Notes: generated by a model not told the origin, from the sequence alone. A stretch of DNA of 64,000 nt from Anseranas semipalmata (GCA_013399115.1 VXAA01004026.1:1-64000); one strand, 5' to 3'. Positions 49,333 through 62,970 are shown, counted from the stretch's first letter. Numbers and translations are program-made.

Positions 49333-50366
49333 TTAAATTAAATCTAATATACTATGAAGGGCTCTAAAAAGTACGCCCAGAATATTTAACGGAACAGTCC
49401 TACATTGCAGGTATGTAGACATCTGTGTGTCAGAGATGATATATTCTGGGGACACTGGAGAAAATTATGCTGAAACACAAAGAGTACATCTCAGTGATGG
49501 AGCAGGAGGTGATTAGGTCAAAGATGATAACGTTGTAAATATGCCGCAGGAAAAGGCTCCAGAGTGGGTGAAGAACCCTTGTGTTTTTTGTTGAATGTAG
49601 CAAAGCAATTTATTGCTTAATTTTAGGTAATAGTTATGTATGAGGAAGGAAAAGTAACTTGCTGACTTTTCAGTAGTTGTTGTAGAGCCCTCCTGTTGAT
49701 ACTGCACTCCGTTGTCACAGAAGAATGTATATCCAAACAGAATACAAACACTTTACCTTGCCCTGCCATCCCTGTGCCCCCCAACTCCCCACCAGATTAT
49801 AAAGCATTGAAAAATATTAGTACCTATTTAGAATCTCTTAGTGAGCCAAATCTGTCAGTCAAATATGGAATATGAGGATAAATACAGAACTTTTTTTTTC
49901 TTTGTGAGTTGTATTTAGTTGTATGGATATTGTCTATATGGGTTTTTGGATGACTAGACATATTTCATTTTGCTTACTGTTTCACAGTAAGCTTTAAAAT
50001 AAAATATTTTCAAAGAAAAATTTTGGACAGATTTATTCTCTGTTTTTAGTAAATGCACAATTTTGTGTTGCTTTTATTTTGGTGACTTGTTTTTATTTAA
50101 ATATGTTAAAACCAAGAGATAATTAAATAAAAGTATCTGATATTCTCTCATGTTTTACAGGAAGAAGTAAAGTTAAAGCATGTAACAGAACTCCTATTTA
50201 GGGTGAATTTCAGTATAAGTAGAATCAGCTCTTATGAGAAGAAATTTTAACAGGCACACAACTGTGTCCCTACAGGCTAAATGCTTGCATTATTCTGTTC
50301 TATGACTCAGTTTTTGAATTGCACCAAAGTAATGATTTCTCTTTTTTCTCTCAATATTTTAAACAG

Positions 50367-50551
50367 GAACAAGCGAACTCACGTCCCACTAACAGAATGC
50401 ATATTTGAGCTTCCGAATTTGACAGTTCAAGCAACTAGAGCTCAAACCCTTCTGCTCCAAACTATTTACCAGAGCTGGTGTCACCCTGTTGGAAATGTCA
50501 GTTCTGTGGTGGTAAATGAAGCTTTATTGAATGAGGTTTTCCAATCTTCAG
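50367..50551 (+). CDS. VPS13B: VPS13B exon 17 (partial CDS)
   Basis: A 185-nt exon, phase 2 in and phase 1 out. Its first base completes the Trp codon from the exon ending at 27668. It then reads NKRTHVPLTECIFELPNLTV, QATRAQTLLLQTIYQSWCHP and VGNVSSVVVNEALLNEVFQS S. IFELPNLT-QATRAQTLLLQ-IYQSW is strongly conserved with human VPS13B (about residues 779-841 as recalled). The acceptor is tattttaaacag|GAAC and the donor TCAG|gtaaat. The frame stays open for 62 codons past the donor to a stop at 50737-50739. The ATG at 50281 is intronic. It is the last exon I can identify in the window. Confidence 0.95.
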
Positions 50552-53517
50552 GTAAATATGTGATGCTTTTGGTTACGTATGTTAGATTAATACCTTTATT
50601 ATGGTATGGAGCACTGCTAGTGAATGTGCATACAACTATATCCTTTAAATCCAGGTTTTACTTTGAGTATTTAACAGACAGAATGTTTTTTTGTGTATGT
50701 ATGGGTATTTATAGCTTATGCTTAGAAACCAGGATATAAGCTAAGCCACCAAGCTTCACTCCTTGGCACCAAATTCTGGATGCATTTAATTTTCCCATAC
50801 AGGATAATTTTTCCATACTTCTCTCATCTGAAACATCCACCCTTGCTACCTTATATGGTGTAATGTAACTTAAGATCATTCAGAGGTGAAGCTGTTGGAT
50901 GAAATAAAAAATACTGGATTATTGAGGGCTTTATTAATCAATGGCATACAGAGGTTGATTTTTTTTTTTAAGGGCTGCATATGTTTCTCATCTAGTTTCG
51001 TAAGGAAATGTTTCTGTTGTGAAACTGCTGAAGATATTCTTGGAGGTGATGATGTAAATAATGAAATTGGCTACCTGTCATGCTTTTGCAAAAAATCTAG
51101 GGATTTTAGGAAGAAATTAAGGATTTATTTAGCAAGAATATTGATAAAATGCTGAGGTTATCACCAACATACATTATCTTCATGCTTAACTTTCTCTGAA
51201 TCTTCATGTTGATTAGCTAGCTCATAAATAAGTTAGGACTTCTTCAGTTGACTACATCCAATATTTTTGGCTGTGGTCACCGTAGTATGGATGAGTACTT
51301 GCTCAGTGCATTGAATGCTGGCATATTCTTCTTCACTCTTCTTCTTACTTGTTTCCCTGAATGAATGTATTTATTTTGGCTAAAGTTAGGAAACAAACCA
51401 AATTTGTTTTTCTTGTTTTCTGTCTTCAGTATACAAAGCTATTTCATCAGCGTAGTGTATTAACTTAAATATTGTTTTCAGTACTTTATCCATGATTATT
51501 TACTGATACTCTCAGTAAAGGATTTAAGAAAGGAGCTAGGAGGATGCTAATAAAGAGATCATGAGTTTCATCTTTTGAAACTGGGAAAGGCTCGTATTTA
51601 GAAATCACTATCAGTATGATATTGTGCAACTCTTCTGGGGGAAAAAAAGGGTGTAAACCAGTGAAAGTAGCAAAAGCATACGCGCCAAGCCTTTCATTCT
51701 AGAGAAATCTTTCTGACTTTGTCAGTCTGACCTTCCAGGACAATGGCTCATTTAGAATCTGCAGGTAGGCATTAAGTGGCATTGAATTCCTTGTTTGTTC
51801 AAGACTGAATAGAATGAAGACTCTCCGAATTGTGAGGAAATTCCCAGATAAGAATTTTAAAGTTTATAGCTTCTTAACAGAAGACGTCTCTGAGATGTCT
51901 GTTTTTAGATAGGTTTTCTTGTTGTCTGTTGGAACAGTTTGTTTCTTAAAATGGCATTCTGCCTTATAGAATCGTTCCTGATACTCTCAAGATTTTAAAT
52001 AAGACCAAGCTTTTGTGTTTGATATTGAATTGTGCTCCAGTATTGCTCTTTTCTTTTCTTTAAAGAAAAGGAACTCCAAAACTGAAAACTCTGTGTGAAG
52101 AAAACCTTAATTTTTAATTATGAGGTGTCAAAAAGACTGTAATGTTAATGTACACATTGTTTTGTTTCATGGAGTCAAACAGCATATGGACTGGCATATG
52201 GACTGGCATCATCTAATTCATTATGGGGTTTCCTGAAAACACAGGAAGTTGGGTATTGTATCATTTAGCCCAATCACTTATTTAGGCCAGTATCTGGATC
52301 AGAGTGGCCACTAGTCAGATGTCTGTTATGAAGCACAGACACATGACAAATATACAGTGATTCTTCTGATCTGGTATTTGTTTATGGAAGTTATACCTCT
52401 TTCCATCCTCCTATCAACTAATAAAATTTATCGTTGGAACCTTTGACTACTAAACACTACTAATAATAGATTTTGACCAGCTTACTGGGAGGACCACAAT
52501 CTTCAAGTGCATAAAGGTCATCCAGAAGAAGATAATATATATTTTTTTGTATCTCTATGCAGGCTAGAATAATTTAGAACTGTTATTGTGAATAAACGTG
52601 TAACAAAAATAATTGAGATCTTTTGGAATCTCTATCATTACCAGCTTTCGAGAATGTGTTAAGAGAATGATTCAGATACAGTAACTCATGACTTGAGGCA
52701 GAATGGTAGATTAGACTACCACTAGAAGTCTTTCCCAGTCCTGTTGGTTTATTTTCTTTTTTCTTTTTTTTTTTTTTGAGTTAAATCTATGTTGTTCTGA
52801 TGCAAAATAACTATAGTATTTTCAGTTGTCTAACTCTTGGAGTAACTGTTAATACGAACTCTGAATACAAAGTGATTATTTTTTTTTGACTTTCCCAAAA
52901 ATCTCATTGATTCTTTTCATTCTTTGTTTCTGTGTGGTCAGCTAAGGATGAGATTGTGAGATTTTATTTTCAAGTACCAATACTTATGAAGGTAGTAGGT
53001 TTAAAATCTACACCCCAGATTAATGTGAAAATATAGGCATTTGATCACTTAGATGGTCCTAGGGTTTGCACAGTTCCAAAGTAACCTGATCTATCATTTA
53101 ATATGTTTCAGTCCTTCAGTTCAATGAACTGTAATACAGCCATGCTAACAAATGTATTTGCAGAATAGAAATCTGGAGCACAAATTTTAAGTACTTAAAA
53201 TAAACTAAATGAACAGTATGCTGTACTTGTTTTGATCTTCTTTTATGTCTTAGTGCTTGACCTGATAAATTGTATACTTCTGTAGTTCTAGTTCACATTA
53301 AGTAGATGAAGGCAGCCGTGAAGTCAAGGCTATGAAATGATTGCTGTCTACCATTTAACCCTAATTCTTGGCTTGTTTCGTTCTGTAAGTCTACTATGTT
53401 TTGTTGGAATACCTTTGTGTAAAATTTAGTATCACACTTAGTTGAAAATCGTCATCATACCTAGTGTCAGATTCCACATACTTTAACAGTAGTATCTACA
53501 CATGTAAGCTTCTTAAA

Positions 53518-53548
53518 AACAAAACAAACAAACAAACAAAAAAAAAAA
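53518..53548. repeat. (AAAC)n and A-rich tract
   Basis: Four AAAC units followed by an A run of about 11. Confidence 0.8.
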
Positions 53549-54069
53549 GTGACTAACTATATCAGGAAGTTGAAATTTCTTTCTTTTTTTTTTTTTCCCC
53601 TGTAATTATGAAGATAGTGTAGCCAATTAGGAACTTTCCAGTTTCAGGGTATTTTAAAAATATTAAACAAAGCACATCTGTTAATCACTGATATTGATTT
53701 ACTAACATTCAGCTTAGTTTCTCCAACATACAACAATAGTTGATGAATTTTTAACTTTTTTCCTATTTGTATTGTAGTTGTAGCCTTTGACTAGGCACTC
53801 AGTCTTTCTGCAGTCTCCAGTTACTCATCACAGTTCCTCTTCAAATTTGTGTATACATAATAACCCTTGTAACCTTTGGTGATTTGGTATTTTTCCCACT
53901 TTTTTTAATCTAAAAATGAGGTTAAATAAGCTGACTGATTTATATTTCCCTGCATCCTCCTTTCAGAGGTGAGTTTGCATCATTTTCGGTCATCTGAAAT
54001 CCATCTCAAGGATTACTGATATACCCTTTTGTGGTGAGGCTATACCTGCAATGCAGCACCTAGTGTGGC

Positions 54070-54535
54070 ACCTTCCAGTTCAAGAGGGGTTGTAAAGAAG
54101 TTGGAGAGGGTCTGGTGGAGGGTTGGTGATACCTAGGTCAGGGACATAAAACGTATTTCCACAGGAGGTGGTTGAGGGAACTAGGTTTGGTTAGCCTGCT
54201 GGAAAGGAGGCAAAGGCACAATTTAACAGCAGCATACAAATATTTGAAGGACAGTTTCAAAGATGATGGAGCCAAATTCTTCTTGATAGTGCCTGATGAT
54301 ATAACAAAGACCACAAATTCTGGCTTGCAAGATTTGAAATGGACATTAATGTGGCATTGAAAAGATTGCCCAGAGGGGTTATGGAATCTCCACCTTTGCA
54401 GGTTTTCAAGGCTTAGCTAGACAAAGTCATAGGTTACCTAATTATGTGTTAGTGGTGGTCTTGTGTTGGAGATGGGTTGAACTAGATGACCTACAGAGGT
54501 CCTGTCCAGCTAACATCTTTGTAGTTTGCTGTATA
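54070..54535 (+). mobile_element. CR1 LINE fragment, diverged
   Basis: Sense orientation. It contains cagttcaagaggggttgtaa, then gggaactaggtttggttagc, then a gcccagaggggttatggaat segment (equivalent to the NRLPREV region), and the 3' motif ggttgaactagatgacctac with aggtcctgtccagctaacat. Strongly mutated, with no surviving ORF2 frame of length. The left edge could start some tens of bases earlier. Confidence 0.8.
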
Positions 54536-54699
54536 GCCCCTAGTGGTTTCAAACATTTATTAGGCATAATATTAGGCATCTTAGTTACCAAGATCGTCTA
54601 GATTTAATATTTTCATATGCACCGATATGAAAACATTTAATATTTATGCAGTGTTTGCCTTTCAAAAAAAAAAAAAAAGAAAGAAATCCATTAGAGGAA

Positions 54700-55290
54700 A
54701 ATACACGATGCCAGATCCAGCTGCCCAAGAGAAGTGAGGTTGCTGCCACCACCTCCATGTCCCCTGGTCCAACCAGCAGCAAGGCTGAAGATGTATTCGC
54801 AGTAGGTACACGTACAAAGAACACACCTATACACCACGTATATGTATGGCTACCCATACAGATCACACTCAGAACACTCAGAAAAACACAGAACCAATAG
54901 CATCAACCACTTTCTGGCTGGACAGGATGGTGGCCCACAATTAAGAATATGTTTATATACACATGTACCAAGTGGATCTCTTCATCAGCTATGCTCAGAC
55001 AGTCTGCCCAGTAGCTGCTCTGGAATTGAAGTCTTCCCAGTTGCTGGCATCTGGGCATAGCCTGCTACTACTCCACTTCTTCCTCATGAGTCCTTGACTT
55101 GTGTTTCCACCTGCTGTTGTGTGCCCATGCGCTCTTCTGGGCTTGTGCAGATGGGCCTTTGGGCCGATGTCTCCTGTGGTGGGCCTAGGAGTAGCTGGGC
55201 AGGGTATTAACTGGGCTCCCCTTCCTGCCATTGTCTTTCTAAGCATCTTTGTTGGCGTGCAGATGAGCTTTTATCACATACCTTGACATC
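54700..55290. mobile_element. Possible decayed LTR or other interspersed repeat
   Basis: About 590 bp with raised GC, lying between an A-run (54664-54679) and AT-rich sequence. The phrases ccatgtcccctggtccaacc and gcttttatcacataccttga recall avian ERV LTR consensus phrases, but I cannot define ends or a target duplication. The several short ORFs here show no protein similarity. Confidence 0.35.
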
Positions 55291-58200
55291 TCTCAGAAAT
55301 AACAACCTTTTCATCGATGGTATTAACTGTGTTTCCCATCTTATCACAGTTCAATTTTTTACCTACACACAGTAGTACAAAGTCCTCTGTGGACCTGTCT
55401 GCTGGGTAACTGCTGAAAGACTTTTTCTGGATGCAGTTTCAAAAGGGAGCTCTGCACTTTGTATTCCCAGAAACATAGGAACAGAAGTTACAGCTAGTGT
55501 CTAGGGTTCAGCCCTATGGTTTCTTCAGAAATATTTTTCTGCTCCAAAACTTCCTCCAAACTAGTTTAAGCCGAAAGTGATGTAGTGCTTCAGAACAAAC
55601 TGTCAGGGTGTTTCCTGTACAAATTCTTATTATGAGTAGATTCAAGAAATACCAAGAAGGGAAAATTGCTTGAAGATTAACGTTCTTATTTACCCCACCT
55701 TTCTACCTCCGTCTGTTCTCCAGAAACTTTTGTCTAATAGGAGAAAAACACTTTCCTAAACTATTTTGTAGTTGTTGGTTAATAGACTTGCTGCCTTCAT
55801 CAGATAGTCTGAGAGTTTTGTTTTTTGATTAACTTGTCCAAAGGAAAGGTGGCTGAAAAAATAAGTTTTGAAGTCTCAAAAGCAAGTTGTGTGTGTTTTG
55901 GTTTCTTACAGAATTTAACAATGAGCTGTCTGTACAACTAAAAATTTATACTGATCATACATGTTAGTAAGGTATGTTATCTTAAAACTACCAATAAAAA
56001 GACACGGATGGTACTGTCACTGGCTGACTGAGGTAAGAGTGTATGGAGAACAGATAAATATGAGTATTTCAAGAAGGGTATGTGGTTTTTACATTAGAAA
56101 TTACTGTAATGCTACTATATGTTTAAATGTTGTGCCTTACTTACCTTGAAACTAATTCTGCAAAAAGCAGATTTTTGATTACAACTCTCTTAGAATCCAT
56201 AGATATTGGTAACTATTTAATGGATTTTTGAAAGCAATGGATTTTTGTCTTCAACACAGACATAGCTCTTTGGAGATTTTATTTATTTTTTGTTTCCCCA
56301 AGTTATTTTTATGATCCTTAATGTATATAAGCACAATAGTATGTTAGTTAAATAGTATGTTAGTTCTTATGCTTGCATATCCCTGAGAAACATCCCTATT
56401 TTGCATTTCATCCCCTATACACGTGGAGAGAAACATGAGTCTGAAATACATCATGCTTTCTACATTTTTACAAGTAGATGTATTGATGATGCTAATAAAG
56501 TTCTTTTACAATTACGATTTTTTTACAAAAACAATTATACAAAATACTGAAGTTTTTGAAAAATATTGCCACAATACCTTTTAGAAGTTGCGGATAATCC
56601 TATGGAGTAATTTTATTGTGTATTTTCCTCATTAGTTGTTAGTAGGTACCTGAAGCACTCAGTTTCTAACCATTTCAGCCTGCCAAGAAAACATATACAC
56701 AGTCACACATGGCTTTAGTTTACTCTGGAAAACTGGAACTTGCTACCACTTTTTCCTTGTCCTGTTCAGGTAGTTCATTATTTTGTTGACAGTTCGGTTC
56801 CATTAATCTGGTATTTTTGGGAAAATTGCTTGCAGACCTTACATTTCTCTATTGAAGGTGATCAAATAGGCATTTGAATCCCTCATGTAAATGATGTCTT
56901 AAAGTTAAAATAAAATCTACTTTCCAGAAAGTAACTGTAAAACTATTTTATGCAAGATTTCATGTGGGATACCTTAATGGTTGAATAATAAATTTTACCT
57001 CATAAAAATGAAATTCAATAATACAGTAGCTTTCTCAGCGCAGTAGCATCTGGTTGAATCTCTTGAGAGCCAATATTTTCCAACTCATTAGGATCATGTC
57101 GTTCTGTATGTCGTCAACATTGACTTAGCCAAGCTACCTTTACTTACATAACCGCCAAACTATTAAATAGGTCTCTTGTGGAGTGAAGTCAAATATTCCT
57201 CTTATTTTGCTTTTGCCTTGGAAGAAGAGAAGAAAATGTACATACTGTAACATTTAAACATCTGGTCTAAACCACATCAGGGTAACACTGAGGAAAGTAA
57301 CAGGATTCAGTATTCTTCCCAGGTGTACATATAAAAAAGGGTTGTGGAGCTGCTGCATAGTTCTTTTAACCACTTAGGAAAAAGACTTTTCTAATACCCC
57401 TGGTTTTAAAACTACTTTTTTCCTTTTCCCCCCGCTCCCCTGCCACCAAACCCCAAAACACAAAACCCAGCAAAAGCCTAGAATTTCTATGTTTAGTGGT
57501 AATGTAGGTTGTTAAGCTCTAATTGCTTCCTTGCAACATATTGGCATTTAATCTCTGTTTGTTCCACACAATGTGGCCAGTTTTGGCATTCATTTTGAGG
57601 ACTATGACTTAACCTTTCTGTTTAAAATCAAAGCGTAAGAGCGCATTCTCTTAAGTAATTGCTTGGGAGTGGCAGGGCACAGCTGTATGAATGTGCACAA
57701 TATATACAGTTTACTGTCTTGCATAGGTGATTGCACCCACGTGTCCTCATCCTTCATGTAGGCTTCTGCCTGCAGTGTGTAAATAGTATTTTTATACATT
57801 GTACATTTCTGTGAAAGTGTGGTAGATTATCGGCTCTAATTTCAGATCTATATAGAGTGTGGATAACCAACCTAAGTGCAATTCTTTATTGTAATTAGTT
57901 GAACTTAAACAGTTGTATGTAATCTTTTCTTTCATCTTATTATAGACATTTTCAGTGATATTCTTAAGTCTGAACTGACTTACACTGAACATGGAATAGG
58001 TGGGACATTTTATCACTTTAACTTGTAATCGGTGGTGTTTAGCTTGTTAAGTATCTTCTTAATAAATCCCCTGCTTGAAGCAATTATTCCATAGTGGCCT
58101 GAAATGAGGAACTAACACATGAAGTAAGCATGTAAACCTATAATTATAATTACCTTTTGATCTTTTCTGGTGTAATTTATGTACACTAATAAGCTTTGAA

Positions 58201-59254
58201 ATTGAAAAATCACGTTATTCCGATGAAGGAGTGCTTATATGCATACTTAAGACATTCATACAAGCTTCAGATCTGTAATGTCATACTAAAGAATCTAATG
58301 TATATAAAGAGACTAGAGACTTTTTAAATGTCTGTTTAGGTGAAAGTGAACATATACACAGTGTCAACAGCACAGTCAAGGAGAAAAAATAAAAAAAATC
58401 AATAGGTTGTGAAAGGAATACCTACATAGATGAAATCTATACATATACATATACATAAGCATAAATAAGTTTCTTAAGTTGAATTATGTTTCAGAATTCC
58501 AGGAGAGCTCAGTTCAGCATGTATGTTTGTTGAAATTAACAGCAAACTCGTTTGGTATGTTGGTGGGCTACCAAAAACAAGACACCTAAGCCTAGAGCTA
58601 TAAATAGTGCCCTTCCTCTAGAGTCTGTAGTTTATTTGCACAAATAGCAATTGAAGCAGTAACAGAGAGCACCTGTTTTGTTTGTTCAGCTGTTAGCTTT
58701 ATGTTATTTCATGTTCTATTAAGAAAGGTGTGTTTGGACAGCAGGTAGGTAGGCTGCCTTTTTTGCCTCGTTCTAGCTGCCATGTACTACATCAGGTGAA
58801 AAACTACAAGGAGGGTGAGGTGGCTTCCTTTCTAAGAGCAGTTGATACTGGCATACAATGTACTACATGAAGAATGGGAAGAGCATAACAGCTCATGAAT
58901 CTGCTGCATAACAGGAACTGGAAATTTTCTGAGAAGAGCTCAGAGCAGACGCGCAAAAGCTTCAGAGTTGACGGGAGAAAAGATTCTTTTTTGAGGGATG
59001 ACCCAGAGAAGTTGGTGTCAAATTTAATGTCAGCCAGGAAGCCATCAGTGGCTGCTACTATAAGTATGAAGCATTAATGAGAATGCCATGGTGGTATTTT
59101 TTTGGTGCCTATGTTTTAAGAAGAAGGTGCATGCAGAGGTTCTGTAACAGAAGTATTGCCCTCACTCGTGCTACAGTTTGCAATGATGAACACTGCTTTT
59201 CTGAAGAGCAAAAGGAAACTTCTTTGCCCTTGGCAAAAAAAATAATACAGTCTT

Positions 59255-59300
59255 CAGAAAATTCAAGTTAGAAGGGACCTCTGGAAGTTGTTTTCTAAGT
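59255..59300 (-). mobile_element. Faint CR1 3'-end remnant
   Basis: The stretch ttcaagttagaagggacctc, followed by tggaagttg, resembles the diverged CR1 antisense terminus. It is short and uncertain. Confidence 0.45.
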
Positions 59301-61040
59301 GGACTGATGAAGAAATTACAGTAATATACCTTTTAATAACACGGTGATAACATGTTGGCTAATTTTAAGTTGAGTCTTCAGATCTGGCCTTTATAGTAGC
59401 AGCGCCAGTTACTTCAGTGAATGATCAATGATTATTCATAACCAGAAAATAAAACCACCTCATCCTACAGGTGAAGAAAAGCACACATTAGTGATCTTGA
59501 TAAAGCTATTAAATTGCAGCATTCAATTACAGTTTGGTATAAGAATCCCTTTCTGTGCCATTGATCTCTCCCTAATGCATGCAGGTGTTCATTTTTTCCT
59601 CAATTTTGGTAAATAAAGGTACTAAAATTCCTATGTGGATGTGGTTGAAAATGAGTGGATATCTTCAGCACTTGTGTCAGCTGCAGGAGCCAAGGGTGTA
59701 CACATTAAAAAAGAGCACAAAAGTATGTGACTAAATTAGGTATCAAACCTTTCCCTCTTCTCCAAATCACTGTAAATACAGGAAAAAATGTTCCTGTTAA
59801 GTTTTCCCATGCAGATTGTCACTTGCAGAACTTACGTTCTGGCTGAAGATCTTTTCTTGAAGAATAAAAACCACCATCTTAAGGTTTATGAAGAAAGGTA
59901 ATGAGAAAAATTGTAGTTCGGTTACTTCTATTAGGCATTTCAGTCCAAGTGAAATAAGTTATTCGGTTTGTAAATGTTGTGCAGGACAGTGATTTTGTTT
60001 GAATAACAACATGGGATTTTTTTTTTTTTTTGCTATTATGGGATTAAATTTAATAAAAATGCTTTGTGATCCTTGTATAGCTTTACAAGAAGTTAGAACA
60101 TCTTGTAGTATATCTTCCTCCTTGTTATTCATAATGAGAAATTTTGTAGTAGGAATGTATCGGCTAATTGGGGTTTTGATCTTGTTGATGGAAAAATATC
60201 AGCAAGGATAATTAATGGAATAGATTTTTATGGAATGTGAATGAAAAAAAAAAAAGTAAGTACAGAATTGAAGAAGTTCCTGTGAGGCTTGTAGCAAAAA
60301 TGTTTGCTGTAGTAGTAATCTGTACTTTAGAAAAATTAAAAACAAACAAAAAAATGATCAGAAGTACATAGATTTAAGAGTAGACATCTTTATAAACTAT
60401 TAAACTTATAAATATGGTAGAAGCATGTTTGCTGTTTGCAAACGTGTAATACTGAAAGCTGATCTTAAGTTGTGGGTTTATCTAATGTGTATCTTCTGGA
60501 TCAAACAAAAGTTGCACTCAGTTGAAATCATGTGACAGATTCCAGATATTGGACTGTTACTTGATACTTTCTTTAACAGTGCCTACAATGCTAATAATTT
60601 CTAAAACATTAATATGCTCTAAAATTACTTTTATGTAATGAACTCAAGTGAATTAATGTTGAAAATTACTTCGAATGTCATGTGGCCTCCTTGTTTGTGG
60701 GCGCATTTTCTTCCTTGTGGCAGACAAAGATAGTAAGATACCAGTGGCATTTATCTCACCATAGTAAGATACCACAGTATTACATGCTGCAATACCAATT
60801 GCTAATCTGAAGTCTCAGATGATCTATTATTATATTAAATCAGGCTTTTTTAAAAGCTGTACGCATTGTGAGTATGTTAAACCTAGAGATTATAGATCCA
60901 AATCCCAGTTTTTAATTGCACAGGTATTCAAGAAAAAGATACTCTTTTATGGTAAGGTATCTTTTAGGAGGGTTGTTAAGCAGTTGAAATGTGGAATATA
61001 TAATTGATTATTGTGACACTTGTAATAAAGAATGTATTTT

Positions 61041-61070
61041 TTTTTTTTNNNNNNNNNNNNNNTTTTTTTT
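61041..61070. other. Assembly gap inside a poly-T tract
   Basis: Fourteen N bases at 61049-61062, flanked on both sides by T runs. The gap probably marks an unresolved homopolymer, and its true length is unknown. A reading frame spanning it on the minus strand is an artefact. Confidence 0.97.
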
Positions 61071-62914
61071 TTGCTACCTGTCTTGTCTACTTCATACTTG
61101 TAGAATAAAATTAATTGCAATGTACATGTAATAAAGTAATGATGAGGCAAAGAATACAGTAAAATAATACAGGTATTTAAAATAGTGTCTTCTGTTTCAA
61201 GGAGTTTTCTGAACTATTAGAAATATCTTACTGTACCAAGAGGGATTTTCAGCAAATGTTGCCAAAAACATGAATGTGATAAACTATTTTTAAGGACTGT
61301 CAAATAAAGGAAATAAAGTTGCAACCAGTGTCAACTAGAATGCTTTTTTTTTTTTTCCCCCTCTGAAATGTTCTCTGAAGGAGGACAGAAAGACTATTTT
61401 TAATGGAAAATCCTAACCTACAATTAGAACAGTACTTTGACCATGAGTTACAGTATTATGTCTGTAGAGGTGGGCAGTTCATTTGGGTAAAAATTCTATC
61501 TTTATTTGGTAAAAAACTATTTTACCAATACTACAGATACATAGTAGCATAAAAAAGTAGTAACAATAAGGCAGATGAAGTTAGGGAAATATTAGATTCT
61601 CAGGAAATCTCAGTAAGCAAGAAAATTTTAAATGTAACATTTTATAGCTTTGAATGTGTATTTGGAGGGGAATTACTGAGGAGTAAAGAAAGGGTAGTGT
61701 TCTATTACAGTGTTATTTAGCAGTATCAAGAGAATGTCACTTCTTTTTGCATGAAATGAAAATCTGAAGTGAAAGATAATAGCAAAATTGAATATGGCAC
61801 AGCAGATGTAACTGCTTTGATCCCACTTTGAAGTGTTCTACTATTGTAGGAAAATATTCCTTGCTTTTCGGTGTTGTTGTTACGCGTTTTTTTCCATGAA
61901 TAAAGATACATATCACACTGTACGTGATATGGTAATTAAAAGCACAGATTCTGAGGAAGTCTCAGAGTTCTACATATGAGCACAGCTCCCGAGTTTTTGG
62001 AGCTTTGTCTTATGCAAAATAAGAGCTCCTACATCTGCTTACCATCTTCCAAAACATACTTTGGAACCAAGGCTGAAGTTGACTCAGAGAAAGTAATCAG
62101 AGCTATTTCCAGAAACACCTTTGTTTTAGTTGGAGATCATCTAAATAAGCATGGTCCTCAGCCTGGGCTTAGTTTCTTTCAGTTGAGATTACATCATAAG
62201 GCTGGTATGGATACAGATCAAACAAATCTGCGTTTTACTTTTTCATTTGTTTTCTTTGTTTTGAGGGCAACATGATAAATAAATCCAGATATTACACCTT
62301 CTTATACTTCTTTCTCCGGTCTTTACACCCTCACTTTGTTGCTGCATCTCATTGTTGATGTTTTTCTTCTTTTACTGTATTTATGCCTGATCCCAGGAAT
62401 ATTCTACCCTTTTCTTCTTTATTGGACATCTTTATTCTGATATTTTTCCTTTCCCCTTTTGGTTTGCTTCTTGTCTGATTAATAACAGCAAGCTTGTTTA
62501 TGGTTACATTTCATCTTTCTTGATTTAATTGTGTCCTAGCAAATTTAATTTACCATTTATTGTTGAAAAGTTAAATTGAAAAGCACAATCACATATCCAA
62601 AAATAATATAAATTGTATTGAAAAGTTGAATCCATTGTGAATATATTTTAATTGACCTAAAGACAATGTTGTATAACAGTCCTTTTTTAAGCAGTGGTCT
62701 TTTAAAATCCCTAGTTCTGTCTGGGAAAGAGGAAGGTGGGATGAAATGGTGCAGAACTATATACAGTGATGGAACAGCCAGAATTAAGAATCCTTGTTGG
62801 CTCTGTTTCATGAAGGTATATTAAAAATGGAAGCAAATTAATAGATTCTTCTTCTACCCCTTATACTCTTTTCACACCTATTCCCGATTCTGGTCCTAGA
62901 GAATGGCTTATGTA

Positions 62915-62970
62915 AGACTCTTCGAACAGTTCAGTTGGAAGGGACCTTCAAAGATCATCTACTCCAAGTA
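62915..62970 (-). mobile_element. CR1 3'-end remnant
   Basis: The phrase cagttcagttggaagggacc, then ttcaaagatcatctactcca, is the antisense CR1 terminus. Only about 55 bp remain. Confidence 0.8.

Larger units (their letters stand above)
27669..50366 (+). other. VPS13B: VPS13B intron 16 (22.7 kb)
   Basis: The largest complete intron in the window. Recognised contents: A-rich tract 28842-28916, CT/GT-rich patch 29200-29352, TTTC repeat 30696-30722, poly-T 30965-30991, AAAC repeat 31519-31546, CR1 copies at 31980-32060, 32905-33220, 43181-43379 and 48917-49332, a possible pseudogene on the minus strand 33785-34980, a possible short LTR 36281-36512, a 17-bp tandem repeat 39341-39389, a polypurine tract 40724-40767 and twin hairpins 42024-42069. 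The stretches 29700-30600, 37100-39300, 43400-48900 and 49340-50360 show no recognised repeat or gene. Confidence 0.88.

Noticed and set aside
48881..49341. Cluster of overlapping GC-rich ORFs
   Set aside because: Explained by the CR1 copy at 48917-49332, which has a frameshifted ORF2 tail.
60947..61150. Minus-strand ORF running through the N gap
   Set aside because: It depends on unknown bases and a poly-T tract; artefact.
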